A program made the position numbers and the translations under genes. Positions 1 through 8,448 of a stretch of DNA of 64,000 nucleotides are shown piece after piece. Origin of the DNA: Eubacteriaceae bacterium. GTDB lineage: Bacteria > Bacillota > Clostridia > Peptostreptococcales > Anaerovoracaceae. The notes under the pieces were generated by a model that saw only the letters and a program-made list of their open reading frames with translations, ran no database searches and was not told the DNA's origin. The first letter of the stretch is position 1, and each line of letters begins with the position of its first letter. The stretch lies in assembly GCA_902362805.1 (NCBI GenBank), contig CABIXY010000011.1, forward strand, positions 1-64,000, in the 5' to 3' direction.

Positions 1-9
1 GATATGAAA

Positions 10-50
10 GAACCCCCGGTTTATGATGGCTGCATCATAAACCGGGGTTC
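10..50. terminator. Terminator-like perfect hairpin at window edge
   Basis: A long inverted repeat pairs GGTTTATGATG with CATCATAAACC around a 4-base loop and is extended by a CCCC/GGGG stem. A short T-rich run follows on either strand, so it could end transcription in either direction. The gene it serves on the left lies outside the window, and the broken RhuM gene ends just to the right. Confidence 0.6.
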
Positions 51-118
51 TGTTTAAGGGATTGTTTTTTCACAGCCCCTTTTTGATTTTTACTGTTATA
101 TTTATTTAAATTGCACAA

Positions 119-1107
119 TCATAATTTTTCTTTGCCTTTTTTCAACAACTCTTTTACTTCTTTATCAAAATCAGAAATAATTGCCTGTGTTTTATTAAAT
201 TCTGTATACTCCAAATGTGCCTTAGCATCAGCTTCATTCTTTGATATGTTGCCTTTTCCTTCTAATACATCATAACGGCGGAAGGAAAGAAAATCATTGA
301 TACTTTCGGCAACTTCTTCCATGGTGAACGTATTCTCCCTTTCGATCAAGTCTTCTATTTAATCAAAATATCCCGAAACACTGCGCTCCAGCTGTTGAAT
401 TTGCTTTGTATCCAAATAATTCTTTGCAATTGTGACATCCGACTTTAGAATTCTTCCTTCCGGTGAGTTTTTCCAGGTGGTAAGTCCCATATCCTCCTTA
501 GTATGGTCTGCACCATCATAAACAATTTCAGCCGCCGTATGGCCTGTAATCGCATAATGAAATTTATTTTGTACCATCGCATAAAAGTCATGGGTAACCG
601 ACGAATTTTTGTCATAATCAATGCTGCATTCAGCAAAAATATCCGTTATCTGCTGCCAAATACGACGTTCACTTGCTCGAATTGAGCGAACACGCTCCAG
701 TAATTCACGGAAATAATCTTTTCCAAAGGCGGTTTCTCCCTGTTTTAAGCGTTTATCATCCATGGCAAAGCCTTTAATCATATATTCCTTTAATATGCCT
801 GTAGCCCATATGCGAAATTGTGTTGCTCTGCGTGAATTCACGCGATATCCTACCGAAATAATCGCATCCAAATTATAAAACTTAACCTGGCTTGTTTGTA
901 CTTTGTCAGCAATCGCACCATGCTTTCATCCAGTTCGCCCTCCGTGAAAATATTTTTCAAGTGTTTGCTAATCGCTAGAGGTTTTACGCCAAATAATTCT
1001 GCCATAGCCTTCTGTGTCAGCCAAATTGATTCGTCCTTAATAACCGCATTGACAGAAATATCGTCACTAGGAGTATTATAAATTAAAAACTGAAAATCAT
1101 TTTTCAT
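119..1107 (-). pseudogene. RhuM-family protein, broken by a frameshift and a nonsense codon
   Basis: The three reading-frame pieces together give a RhuM-like (virulence RhuM/Fic-associated) protein. The N-terminal piece carries WLTQKAMAELFGVK and HLKNIFTEGELDES. The middle piece carries FYNLDAIISVGYRV, TQFRIWATG and GHTAAEIVYDGAD. A C-terminal piece follows. The first junction is a frameshift near 913-925, because the conserved FYNLDAII stretch is in the next frame. The second is an in-frame TAA at 359-361, after which the same frame continues into the C-terminal 76 codons. RhuM proteins are often found on islands and their biochemical role is uncertain. I read it as dead. A sequencing error could explain one lesion but hardly both. 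Confidence 0.8.
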
Positions 1108-1180
1108 GTTGTACTTCGTCTCCTTCACTTCTTTCATTATACCAAATATGTAATTTATTTCAAGTAATTTTTTTACATTA

Positions 1181-1210
1181 AAAAGAGAACTCGCTGAGAG
1201 TTCTCTCTTT
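1181..1210 (-). terminator. Terminator of the epimerase gene
   Basis: An 8-bp perfect stem (GAGAACTC/GAGTTCTC, 5-base loop) is followed on the minus strand by TTTTT. It starts a few bases past the stop codon of the dipeptide epimerase gene, as a Rho-independent terminator should. Confidence 0.85.
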
Positions 1211-1218
1211 GCTTTCCT

Positions 1219-2307
1219 CTATAACTCCATCAGTCCCTCGATGCCTGTAATGCCAAGTCCAGGCGCATCGGTGACAAAAAAATGCGGAATTTCTTTTTTA
1301 AAACCACCTTTTACGGGGTCTTCTGCCAACAGGATTGCCGCATCTAAGTCAACGCGGGTGATATTTTTCTTTGCTGCTGCTAGGTGTGCGGCAGCAGTGA
1401 GACTGACTTTACTCTCAATCATGCAGCCCAGCATGCACTCTACTCCATAGGTCTCGGCAATGCCAACAATCTTCAAAGCATTATGAATTCCCGCACATTT
1501 CATCAGCTTGATATTGATCAGATCCACTGCCTCCATGTGAAGCAGCTCAATAGCATCTGCTGGCGAAAACATACTCTCATCAGCCATGATTCTGGAGCTT
1601 ACATTGTCATGGACCTTCTTCAGTCCTGCAAAATCACGTGCTTTCACCGGCTGTTCCACGAATTCAATATCCAGGCCCAAGTCTTCAAATCTTCGGATAG
1701 TACGGATAGCTTCTTCGGGTGTCCAACCTTGATTTGCGTCTAGGCGCAATTTGATGTCTGGACCTGCAGCTTCCCGAATGGTTCTCACTCTCTCAATGTC
1801 CAAGTCAGAGTCGATACCCACCTTCAGCTTCAGAGCATGGAATCCCTGGCCAATTGCGGCAAGAGCGTCACGCCTCATCTCCTCCGGCTCGTTGATACTG
1901 ATTGTCAAATCTGTTTCCAGATCTTTTCTATATCCGCCAAGCAGCTTATACAGCGGCTGCCCATAGTGCTTGCTCCACAGATCGTAGACTGCCATATCGC
2001 AGGCAGCTTTTGGACTAGTATTTCCTTCAACGGAACGCTGCAGGCGGTACATGACTTCGTCCAAGTTTTCGATGTCAAGCCCTGTAATTGCTGGAGCAAT
2101 AAACTCTTTGATGGCAGAAGTAATCGTCTCATTGGTGTCGCCGGTAATTGCTGCAGTGGGCGGGGCTTCTCCATAACCCCGAGTCCCATCGTCAGCAGTC
2201 ATTACTACGATAATGTTCTCCGCTGTATCCACCCTGCGCAGCGCTGTTTTAAACGGCTTTTTCAGGGGAATGCTGACACGCTTCAGCTCTACCGATTCTA
2301 TTTTCAT
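1219..2307 (-). CDS. L-Ala-D/L-Glu (dipeptide) epimerase, enolase superfamily
   Basis: This 362-residue protein has the enolase-superfamily layout of the muconate-lactonising subgroup: an N-terminal capping domain and a C-terminal barrel. The catalytic set is visible: K160-x-K162, D190 in LDANQGW, E218 in FVEQP, D243 in MADES and K267 in NIKLMK. These match the positions known for L-Ala-D/L-Glu epimerases such as YkfB. The reaction inverts the glutamate centre of L-Ala-D-Glu from murein peptides so that ordinary dipeptidases can cut it. It lies 26 bp downstream of the OPT transporter on the same strand, which suggests uptake and recycling of peptides. The exact dipeptide specificity is inferred. 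Confidence 0.88.
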   Translation of the reverse strand: MKIESVELKRVSIPLKKPFKTALRRVDTAENIIVVMTADDGTRGYGEAPPTAAITGDTNETITSAIKEFIAPAITGLDIENLDEVMYRLQRSVEGNTSPKAACDMAVYDLWSKHYGQPLYKLLGGYRKDLETDLTISINEPEEMRRDALAAIGQGFHALKLKVGIDSDLDIERVRTIREAAGPDIKLRLDANQGWTPEEAIRTIRRFEDLGLDIEFVEQPVKARDFAGLKKVHDNVSSRIMADESMFSPADAIELLHMEAVDLINIKLMKCAGIHNALKIVGIAETYGVECMLGCMIESKVSLTAAAHLAAAKKNITRVDLDAAILLAEDPVKGGFKKEIPHFFVTDAPGLGITGIEGLMEL

Positions 2308-2333
2308 TTTGGTTTACTCCTCTTATGTAATAT

Positions 2334-4283
2334 TTACATCATCAAATCTCTGCCTTCCAGCTTATCTTCATCTCTGTTGCTGAATACCTCATAACAGAAA
2401 TAACCGATGACAAGCAAGAAGAATGCGAAGGATACCCACGCGTTATCGGTTCCAGAAATCCAAGTATCTACGCCCGTTCCGATGTAAATCAGGAAAGTTG
2501 CCAGTACACCCATCAAAGCATCGCCTGCAATATAGCCAGACGCATACATGGTGCCCTTCTCAATTTTCTTCGCTCTTGTACCTTCGCTGTAAGACTTCTT
2601 GCTGTCCACGATGCCTCTGATTGCGCCGCCGATCATCATGGTTACGCTGAGGTGAATCGGCAGATAAAGTCCTACGGAGAACGGCAGTACGGAACCGCCC
2701 ATGAGCCATACGGCAACAGCGATACCCATGCCGATCAAAATCAGAGCCCAAGGCAGATTACCTGACATGACACCTTCTGCAAGAGACTTGATCATAGTAG
2801 CATGCGGTGCTGCCAAATCTTTGCTGCCGATAGTATAGACATTATTGAGCATGATGATGACTGCACCCATGACCAGAGCGGAAGTCAAAACGCCGATCAT
2901 CTGGCCATACTGCTGCTTCTTTGGTGTAGCTCCTAAGAGAAAACCTGTCTTTAAATCCTGTGCCATATCACCGGACACGCCGATGGCGATGCAGATAATT
3001 GACCCTACAACGACTGTCGCGATTGTACCGCTGGTTCCGTTAAAGCCCATGGTTCTGAACAAAATGGCCGTTACTAACAAGCCGCCAATAGCCATTGCCA
3101 CAATTGGGTTGGAGGAACTACCCACATAGCCTACCAGGTGAGCTGATACGGCCACGAAGATAAATCCAAATATCAAGACCAGAATTGCACCGATGCTTCC
3201 AGCCAGGACGCTTGGGAATACTGGCAAAAATGCGATGATAGCGAGAATCACGATGATACCGATGACCAGAACATTTTTAGCAATGTTTCTGTCAGTTCTC
3301 TTTACTTCACTTTCCTTCAGCTTGTAGGCTGCAAAGGTGCCTTTAAAGGATTTGTAGATAATCGGAGCTGCTTTGAACAGGCTGATAAAGCCGCCCATGA
3401 CAACAGACCCTATACCGATATACTTCAAGTAATAAGTCCACAGATCCCAGTGATCTAACTGAGAGATCGGCAGATCAGCCAGGCCAATCGCCTCTGGCGC
3501 ATACTGTCCGATAAAGTAAATGGTAGGCAGAATGACAAACCAGCCGATAACAGAACCGGCCAGGGACATGGCTGCAATTCTCGGTCCAACTAGGAAACCT
3601 GCGCCCAGAAGGGACGGATAGACGTCAAGTCCTACGCTGCCTCCTTTGAGCAAGCCTTTAAATGGCACGTCAAGCTCCTCTGGAAAAATACATAGCCCAT
3701 TGGTGAGGAATTTAAAGCCCGCACCGATTCCCAATGATTTAAAGAGCATCTTCGACGTGGTTCCGCCTTCTTTACCAGCTACCACGACTTCTGCACAAGC
3801 GGTTCCTTCTGGGTACGGCAGTTTGCCGTGTTCGTCCTTTATCAGGAACTTGCGCAGAGGCACCATCAGCAGACATCCTAGCAGCCCGCCCAGTGCTGAA
3901 ATAGCAAAAATTGTAACGATTTTGATGTCCAGATTCATCAAAAGCAGCGCCGGTAGGGTAAATGCGACACCTGCCGCCAAAGCTTCTCCTGATGATCCCA
4001 CAGTCTGAATGATGTTGTTCTCCAGCACCGTTCCGTTCTTGAAGCACTTCAGCGCTGCCATACCGATGACTGCCGCCGGAATCGACGCACAGATGGTCAT
4101 ACCGATTTTCATCGCCAAGTATGCGTTAGCCGCTCCAAAAAGACAGGCCAAAATGCATCCGATCACAATGGCACGCACGGTAAATTCTTTTATGTTCTCT
4201 GTAGCAGGAACATATGGCTGATACTCATCTCCGCTGACGTTTGCGGAAAAGTTCGCCGTTCTTTTGGTTTCCTTGTTTTCCAT
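2334..4283 (-). CDS. OPT-family oligopeptide transporter
   Basis: This 649-residue polytopic membrane protein starts with a polar stretch of about 35 residues and continues with some 14-16 hydrophobic segments, as in the bacterial branch of the oligopeptide transporter (OPT) family. Typical motifs are AYLAMKIGMTICASIPAAVI and PYPEGTACAEV. The family imports peptides or metal chelates with protons; the substrate here is not visible. The start at 4283 is chosen because GGAGGT lies 6 bases upstream. An upstream in-frame Met at 4310 would lie in the preceding repeat element. The ribosome-binding site directly follows the last copy of the 94-bp structured repeat, so expression may depend on that leader. 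Confidence 0.92.
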   Translation of the reverse strand: MENKETKRTANFSANVSGDEYQPYVPATENIKEFTVRAIVIGCILACLFGAANAYLAMKIGMTICASIPAAVIGMAALKCFKNGTVLENNIIQTVGSSGEALAAGVAFTLPALLLMNLDIKIVTIFAISALGGLLGCLLMVPLRKFLIKDEHGKLPYPEGTACAEVVVAGKEGGTTSKMLFKSLGIGAGFKFLTNGLCIFPEELDVPFKGLLKGGSVGLDVYPSLLGAGFLVGPRIAAMSLAGSVIGWFVILPTIYFIGQYAPEAIGLADLPISQLDHWDLWTYYLKYIGIGSVVMGGFISLFKAAPIIYKSFKGTFAAYKLKESEVKRTDRNIAKNVLVIGIIVILAIIAFLPVFPSVLAGSIGAILVLIFGFIFVAVSAHLVGYVGSSSNPIVAMAIGGLLVTAILFRTMGFNGTSGTIATVVVGSIICIAIGVSGDMAQDLKTGFLLGATPKKQQYGQMIGVLTSALVMGAVIIMLNNVYTIGSKDLAAPHATMIKSLAEGVMSGNLPWALILIGMGIAVAVWLMGGSVLPFSVGLYLPIHLSVTMMIGGAIRGIVDSKKSYSEGTRAKKIEKGTMYASGYIAGDALMGVLATFLIYIGTGVDTWISGTDNAWVSFAFFLLVIGYFCYEVFSNRDEDKLEGRDLMM

Positions 4284-4295
4284 TTTGTACCTCCT

Positions 4296-4594
4296 AATGG
4301 CGCTTGCCACAATTTCTACAGGAAATTGATGGAAGGCCTTATGCTTTAGCGTCCCGCAAACAGTGCGAGCGGCAAGACGCTAGTCGTATAATGGCGCTTG
4401 CCACAATTTCTACAAGAAATTGGTGGAAGGCCTTATGCTTTAGCGTCCCGCAAACAGTGCGAGCGGCAAGACACTAGTCGTATAATGGCGCTTGCCACAA
4501 TTTCTGCAAGAAATTGATGGAAGGCCTTATGCTTTAAATCCCCAAGAGTGCGAGCGCTTTGTGCGAACCACGATTGGAGGGATTTAGTCGTATA
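4296..4594 (-). repeat. Three tandem 94-bp two-hairpin repeats in the OPT leader
   Basis: Copies lie at 4296-4389, 4390-4483 and about 4484-4594 with an exact 94-bp period. Each copy has two hairpins. In copies 1 and 2 these are CAATTTC/GAAATTG and TAGCGTC/GACGCTA. In copy 3 the second stem is rewritten as AAATCCC/GGGATTT yet still pairs. Conserved single-stranded parts, read on the minus strand, are ATACGACTA before and TAAAGCATAAGG between the stems. The array begins right after the stop codon of the beta-lactamase-like gene and ends at the ribosome-binding site of the OPT gene. It may be a cis-acting RNA or a REP-like element. No known riboswitch class is recognised. Confidence 0.85.
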
Positions 4595-4597
4595 TAA

Positions 4598-5368
4598 TTA
4601 CTTACCTTGGAAATAGTCGAAGACCAGCTTTGAAGTCTCTGCTAAGACTTTACGGCCGCAGTTGTTATCGCCCGTTTCCCAGGAAAAAAATACGTAAATA
4701 TAATTTCGCTTTTCTGTGTAGACGATAGCAATATCGTGGTCCAACGCGTCCAACTCTCCGCTTTTGCGGGCAATGACAAGTTCATCAGGCAAATCACGAC
4801 GCATGGCTTCCTCATCAGCTTGGCCCTTCATAATGTCGAGCATTTGCGCATCAAAGGGCTGTCCCAGCAGGCTTCCCTGATATAAGCGTTCAAGCAGGCT
4901 AGTCATATCCATTACAGAAGTGTAATTCTGTCTTCCCTCTTCTGCGGCTGCAAAATCCATCATCTTTCTCTGAATGACAGAGGTCCTGCATCCGATTTGC
5001 TGCATCAGTTCATTAAGAGATGCCATACCGAAATAATCCACAAGCACGTTGGTTGCTGTATTATCGCTGTAAACCACCATCAGGCTCAGCAGCTCTTCCA
5101 GACTGTAAAGTCTCGGCCGCAAAAACTGCAAAACGCTGAAATCTACCAGGTCTTCCTTCTTGACCGCTATCTCTTTGTCCAAAGTGAGAGAACCGATTTT
5201 GATGCATCGGAACGCTTCAACAAGAATGTACATCTTAATTAAGCTGGCAGACGGGACTTTTAAACACTCATTGTGGCATAAAGTTTCTCCGTCTGACAGG
5301 TCTTTGATCAGAAAAGCACCCTGTACGTTCTCTTTTTTTAGATATGCAATCAATTGCTCTTTTAACAT
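4598..5368 (-). CDS. Class A beta-lactamase-like serine hydrolase, no signal peptide
   Basis: The 256-residue product has the three serine beta-lactamase/DD-peptidase motifs: S42-L-I-K45, S101-D102-N103 and K202-S203-G204. A loop with E143/E144 replaces the classic ExxLN element. It belongs to the beta-lactamase2 (PF13354) type. There is no signal peptide, so a cytosolic role is more likely than secreted antibiotic resistance. Hydrolysis of a peptide or amide derived from peptidoglycan fits the neighbouring epimerase, OPT transporter and M20 peptidase. GGAGGT lies 6 bases before the ATG. Actual lactamase activity cannot be judged from sequence. Confidence 0.85.
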   Translation of the reverse strand: MLKEQLIAYLKKENVQGAFLIKDLSDGETLCHNECLKVPSASLIKMYILVEAFRCIKIGSLTLDKEIAVKKEDLVDFSVLQFLRPRLYSLEELLSLMVVYSDNTATNVLVDYFGMASLNELMQQIGCRTSVIQRKMMDFAAAEEGRQNYTSVMDMTSLLERLYQGSLLGQPFDAQMLDIMKGQADEEAMRRDLPDELVIARKSGELDALDHDIAIVYTEKRNYIYVFFSWETGDNNCGRKVLAETSKLVFDYFQGK

Positions 5369-5400
5369 GTTATACCTCCACTGTGATAAAGCGTTACTAG

Positions 5401-5556
5401 AAACAAAAAAGCGGCTGCGCCACTCCGCTAGGGACCCCTAGGTTCCCTTCGGCGCTTGCTACGCAAGCTGAGCACCCTCCTGAGGGCGGCGAGGGGTCCC
5501 CTCTGCACACCCCTTTTTTGTTTAGTAGGAAATCGATATTTCCTATTAAACAAAAA
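5401..5556. repeat. Compound inverted-repeat element
   Basis: AAACAAAAAAG at 5401-5411 and its exact complement CTTTTTTGTTT at 5513-5523 bound a GC-rich core that can itself fold (AGGGACCCCT against AGGGGTCCC). The right arm is shared with a second inverted repeat, in which about 20 bases of TTTTTTGTTTAGTAGGAAAT face their complement across CGAT. Weak open frames on both strands are low-complexity and look spurious. It could be a MITE-like insertion or paired terminators for the genes on either side. Confidence 0.6.
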
Positions 5557-5658
5557 AACAGCACAAAACAAAGCGAAAAGACTCTTTGTTTCATGCTGGA
5601 TTTCATTCGTGGTATCGCAGTCTTGGTTATCGACTGCAACTAAACTGAATAAAGCAGC

Positions 5659-5997
5659 TTAGAGATAATATTCTTCTTTCACTAACTGATATTTCTTGAC
5701 CGCATCTTTGTAAGCCGTAATAATCGCTTTCTGGGATGAACCGAAATATCTGCGCTTAACCGTCTCAATCAGCTTCTCGTCATAACGGCCCAAAGTACCG
5801 CCGCTGAATATATCTTTGACGAACCTGTTGGTAATGTCAATGGTTGCGGTGCATTCCAAATCAACAATGCGGTCGTCCCTGGTATCCACAACAAATCCGA
5901 TAAAGAAAATATTGAATCTGCTAGTTATGGCGTTATCACAGCTGGTCTTTCCGTGACCGATGACGTACACTGTGTTCTCATCATACATCGCAGTCAT
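5659..5997 (-). CDS. DUF3870 domain protein
   Basis: This small soluble protein of 112 residues matches the DUF3870 pattern: an opening VYVIGHGKT strand, a central VDLECTATIDIT segment, and a C-terminal RYFGSSQKAIITAYKDA helix. The family has no known function and often sits beside amino-acid or peptide catabolic genes, as here between a beta-lactamase-like gene and an M20 dipeptidase. Two starts compete. AGGAG is only 2 bases from the Met at 5997 and 10 bases from the Met at 5988, so the true start may be the latter. Confidence 0.75.
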   Translation of the reverse strand: MTAMYDENTVYVIGHGKTSCDNAITSRFNIFFIGFVVDTRDDRIVDLECTATIDITNRFVKDIFSGGTLGRYDEKLIETVKRRYFGSSQKAIITAYKDAVKKYQLVKEEYYL

Positions 5998-6098
5998 TCT
6001 CCTATTCTATGCGCAAAGTTGTTACATACTATTTATACATAATATAGCATAGATATTGTTTATTGTCTACAAAATGCGACAAAATTAGCCGTGTATAC

Positions 6099-7424
6099 TT
6101 ACCCGGACCCACTCCCTGCCAGCTGGCACATGGCTCTGGCAATCATACCGGCATCCATCATCAGCTCGTCGACGGTGATAAACTCGTCTGTTTCATGAAT
6201 TCGGTTCTGGCAGCCGGGGAAGATTGGTCCAAAAGCCACTGTATTTGGCAGTGCCTTCGCATAAGTGCCGCCTCCGATGGCAATCGGTTCACAGCGTTCT
6301 CCTGTTTCCACTTCATAGACCTCTTGCAGAGTCTCTACTAATGGATGATCTTTGGGCATGTATAGGCCCGGTTTATTTTTCACAACTTCAACTAGAATAG
6401 AGGCCTTTGCTCCCGCCTCCTTCATTTTCTGCAGAGGCACTTCTTCGTCTAGGGATGCTGGAAAGCGGCAGTCCAAAGTCAACTGTATTTTTTCTTCATC
6501 TCCATGGAGCAGCCCAGTATTAAACGTACTGCTGCCCAATTCTCTGTCATTACAGTAGATATCAAAGCCGCTGCCATCCGAGCTGTCATACAGATGCTCC
6601 ATATAGAATGCAGCAAAGGCTTTCAGCGTTTCCGAACATTCAGCAAAACAGCAATGTTGCGTTAACTTCTTCATTAAATCGTCAATGGCATTTTCACCGA
6701 TTTCGGGGGCACTTCCATGGGCGGCCATACCTTTTCCCTGCAGATGAATCTGTTCCTCACCTCTTTGGAGAAGCAGCTGCGCACTGTCAGGCACTTGGTT
6801 CACCACGTTTCCTCCCTTCGCCATTGCCAAGGTCCACTTTGTTGAATCTGCCTGCAGGTTTCGGGTCAGTTTAAGATTGACCAGCCGTTTTTCAGAAAAG
6901 ATAACTGGGTAATCTGCGTCCGGGGTAAATGCCATAACCGGTAGTTCTTCTGTCTCTTTATATCTGATCATATCGTGGCTGCCCGATTCTTCATCTGTTC
7001 CAAAGATGATACGGATTCTGCGTTTCAATTTGATACCGGCATCCTTTATTGCCTTCAGCGCAAAGAGGGAAGCGATGAGCGGACCCTTGTCATCGGTAGT
7101 TCCTCGTCCGAATATTTTTCCGTCTGCTACCCGTCCTTCAAAAGGAGGATAGGTCCACCCATCGCCTTCTGGCACAATATCAAGATGTCCGAGAACGGCG
7201 ATCATCTCGTCGCCCTCTCCATATTCCGCATAACCTACGTGTCCATCTATATTAGCAATCCGAAATCCCATTTCTGCTGCCAAGTTCAACATATATTCCA
7301 AAGCGCGGTACACTTCCCTGCCGTAGGGCATTCCCGGCTCAGCTTTGCTTTTGACACTTCTGATTGCAATACACGCTTGTAGTTTTTCGATCATCTTCTG
7401 CTGGTCAATATATTCTTCTAACAT
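6099..7424 (-). CDS. pepV: M20 family dipeptidase (PepV/Sapep type)
   Basis: This 441-residue metallopeptidase has the M20 zinc-site motifs in order: H80-x-D82 in GHLDIVP, TDDKGP around D111, the E145/E146 pair in GTDEESGSHD, and HETDEF near the C-terminus. PepV-type enzymes cut a broad range of dipeptides in the cytosol. The Met at 7424 is chosen because GGGGGAC precedes it by about 8 bases; the 18 residues upstream look non-coding. With the epimerase and the OPT transporter it would complete use of imported or recycled dipeptides. The label PepV rather than a generic M20 peptidase is based on length and motif spacing. Confidence 0.85.
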   Translation of the reverse strand: MLEEYIDQQKMIEKLQACIAIRSVKSKAEPGMPYGREVYRALEYMLNLAAEMGFRIANIDGHVGYAEYGEGDEMIAVLGHLDIVPEGDGWTYPPFEGRVADGKIFGRGTTDDKGPLIASLFALKAIKDAGIKLKRRIRIIFGTDEESGSHDMIRYKETEELPVMAFTPDADYPVIFSEKRLVNLKLTRNLQADSTKWTLAMAKGGNVVNQVPDSAQLLLQRGEEQIHLQGKGMAAHGSAPEIGENAIDDLMKKLTQHCCFAECSETLKAFAAFYMEHLYDSSDGSGFDIYCNDRELGSSTFNTGLLHGDEEKIQLTLDCRFPASLDEEVPLQKMKEAGAKASILVEVVKNKPGLYMPKDHPLVETLQEVYEVETGERCEPIAIGGGTYAKALPNTVAFGPIFPGCQNRIHETDEFITVDELMMDAGMIARAMCQLAGSGSG

Positions 7425-7591
7425 ATTTCTAGTCCCCCAACTAGTCAAGATTAAATGTCGTCCACAGTAGACGACCATTTGTAGTATACATTCTTAGGTA
7501 TTAAAAACGGACACGACAAAAATGTCATGCCCGGCCTCATTTACGTTGAACTGCTGTACGCGTCTAAATAAATAAGTGTTCAGCAACTTTG

Positions 7592-7700
7592 TTATGAACT
7601 CATTATAACAGGTGCCTTCCTCTGAATTTAGATTTGTGGCACATGCTTCAATGAGTTCTACCTTGCGGCAACGCCGATAGGATTATGAACTCATTATAAT
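7592..7700. repeat. Diverged two-hairpin repeat bounded by a 17-bp direct repeat
   Basis: TTATGAACTCATTATAA occurs at 7592-7608 and again at 7683-7699, a period of 91 bp. Between them are two hairpins: GGTGCC/GGCACA, and an 8-bp perfect stem ATGAGTTC/GAACTCAT enclosing TTGCGGCAACGCCG. The minus strand shows GAAGCATGTGCC between the stems, comparable with TAAAGCATAAGGCC in the 4.3-kb array. It lies between the M20 gene and a membrane ORF. Confidence 0.7.
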
Positions 7701-7730
7701 ACCAATTATCCAAATTGTCTATCTTTTTTG

Positions 7731-8210
7731 CTAAATATCAAGATTAGCCGCAGCGACACCTTTTTTCTTCGTATAGATTCTTGATACGATGTAGATTGCC
7801 AGATAGCACGACACGCAGACGTAAATGGCCATTGCCTCGCTCGCATCAAGCAATGTAACGACCAGAATTGCTGCAAAGGCCAAGACACCCAGAATCGGAG
7901 CCAGCCGGTAAGAATCCACCTTAAAGTTCAAGACTTCCAACCGATCGACTTCTGTCAGATATCTCTTTCTAAATCTGTATTGACAGATGTAGATGTCGGA
8001 ATACATGAAAATATTGCCTCCTCCAATGAAGTAAACAAGGAACAGATAGACAGTATCTTGGGCAACAAATTCTGCAATAATTCCAACCATTGCAAAGAGC
8101 ATACTGATGGTCAGCGCAACAATCTGCGCAGTGAAACAGGCATAGCTGCCGACATCTCCCCCAGACAAGATGTCATCAGTTTTGCGCCGGGATACCAGGA
8201 CGCATTTCAT
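7731..8210 (-). CDS. Hypothetical membrane protein, four hydrophobic segments
   Basis: The open frame of 159 codons encodes four clear hydrophobic stretches (near residues 28-50, 54-70, 100-120 and 125-143) and ends in a basic, soluble tail. I do not recognise a family. The first 10-15 residues overlap the frame remnant of an M55 peptidase and may not belong to the original gene, so the start is uncertain. No good ribosome-binding site is seen before 8210. The surrounding kilobase is decayed, so this could be a truncated survivor of a larger gene. Confidence 0.45.
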   Translation of the reverse strand: MKCVLVSRRKTDDILSGGDVGSYACFTAQIVALTISMLFAMVGIIAEFVAQDTVYLFLVYFIGGGNIFMYSDIYICQYRFRKRYLTEVDRLEVLNFKVDSYRLAPILGVLAFAAILVVTLLDASEAMAIYVCVSCYLAIYIVSRIYTKKKGVAAANLDI

Positions 8211-8443
8211 GCATTTTGATGTTCTTTAAAGTGAATCTGCAGGCTGTACTGTTCTTCAAGTGGAATCAAATCCGCCTCTTGCTGCAACGCTGTTTTGACC
8301 CCTTCCCTAATCTGCTCCACGGCGTCCTGCGAATGGAGGCTCCATGTGGAATTACCTGTGCATGCCTTGGTCACAACTGTAACAATTGCCAGACAGACTT
8401 CTCAGCCATGGGCACAAATCCCCTCGTCTCCAGAGAGGAAAAC
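8178..8443 (-). pseudogene. C-terminal remnant of an M55 D-aminopeptidase (DppA-like)
   Basis: Reading one minus frame through two stop codons gives VFLSGDEGICAHG, then CTGNSTWSLHSQDAVEQIRE, QIHFKEH and NASWYPGAKL. These match the C-terminal half of DppA-type M55 aminopeptidases (GDEGVC, GNSTISIHP, VxFKEH, RASFYPGA). The N-terminal half, with the zinc site, is missing. The fragment stops abruptly where an Lrp fragment begins on the other strand, which marks a rearrangement joint at about 8443-8449. Such peptidases process D-amino-acid peptides, in keeping with the neighbouring dipeptide genes. Confidence 0.75.
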
Positions 8444-8448
8444 CGATG

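Noticed and set aside
4296..4594. CRISPR array
   Set aside because: The units are contiguous 94-bp repeats without variable spacers, and no cas gene is present.
4598..5368. Secreted antibiotic-resistance beta-lactamase
   Set aside because: No signal peptide is present and the omega-loop motif is atypical, so only the fold is claimed.
5397..5662. Overlapping open frames of 60-80 codons on both strands
   Set aside because: They lie in the nested inverted-repeat element, have low-complexity composition, no ribosome-binding site and no family resemblance.
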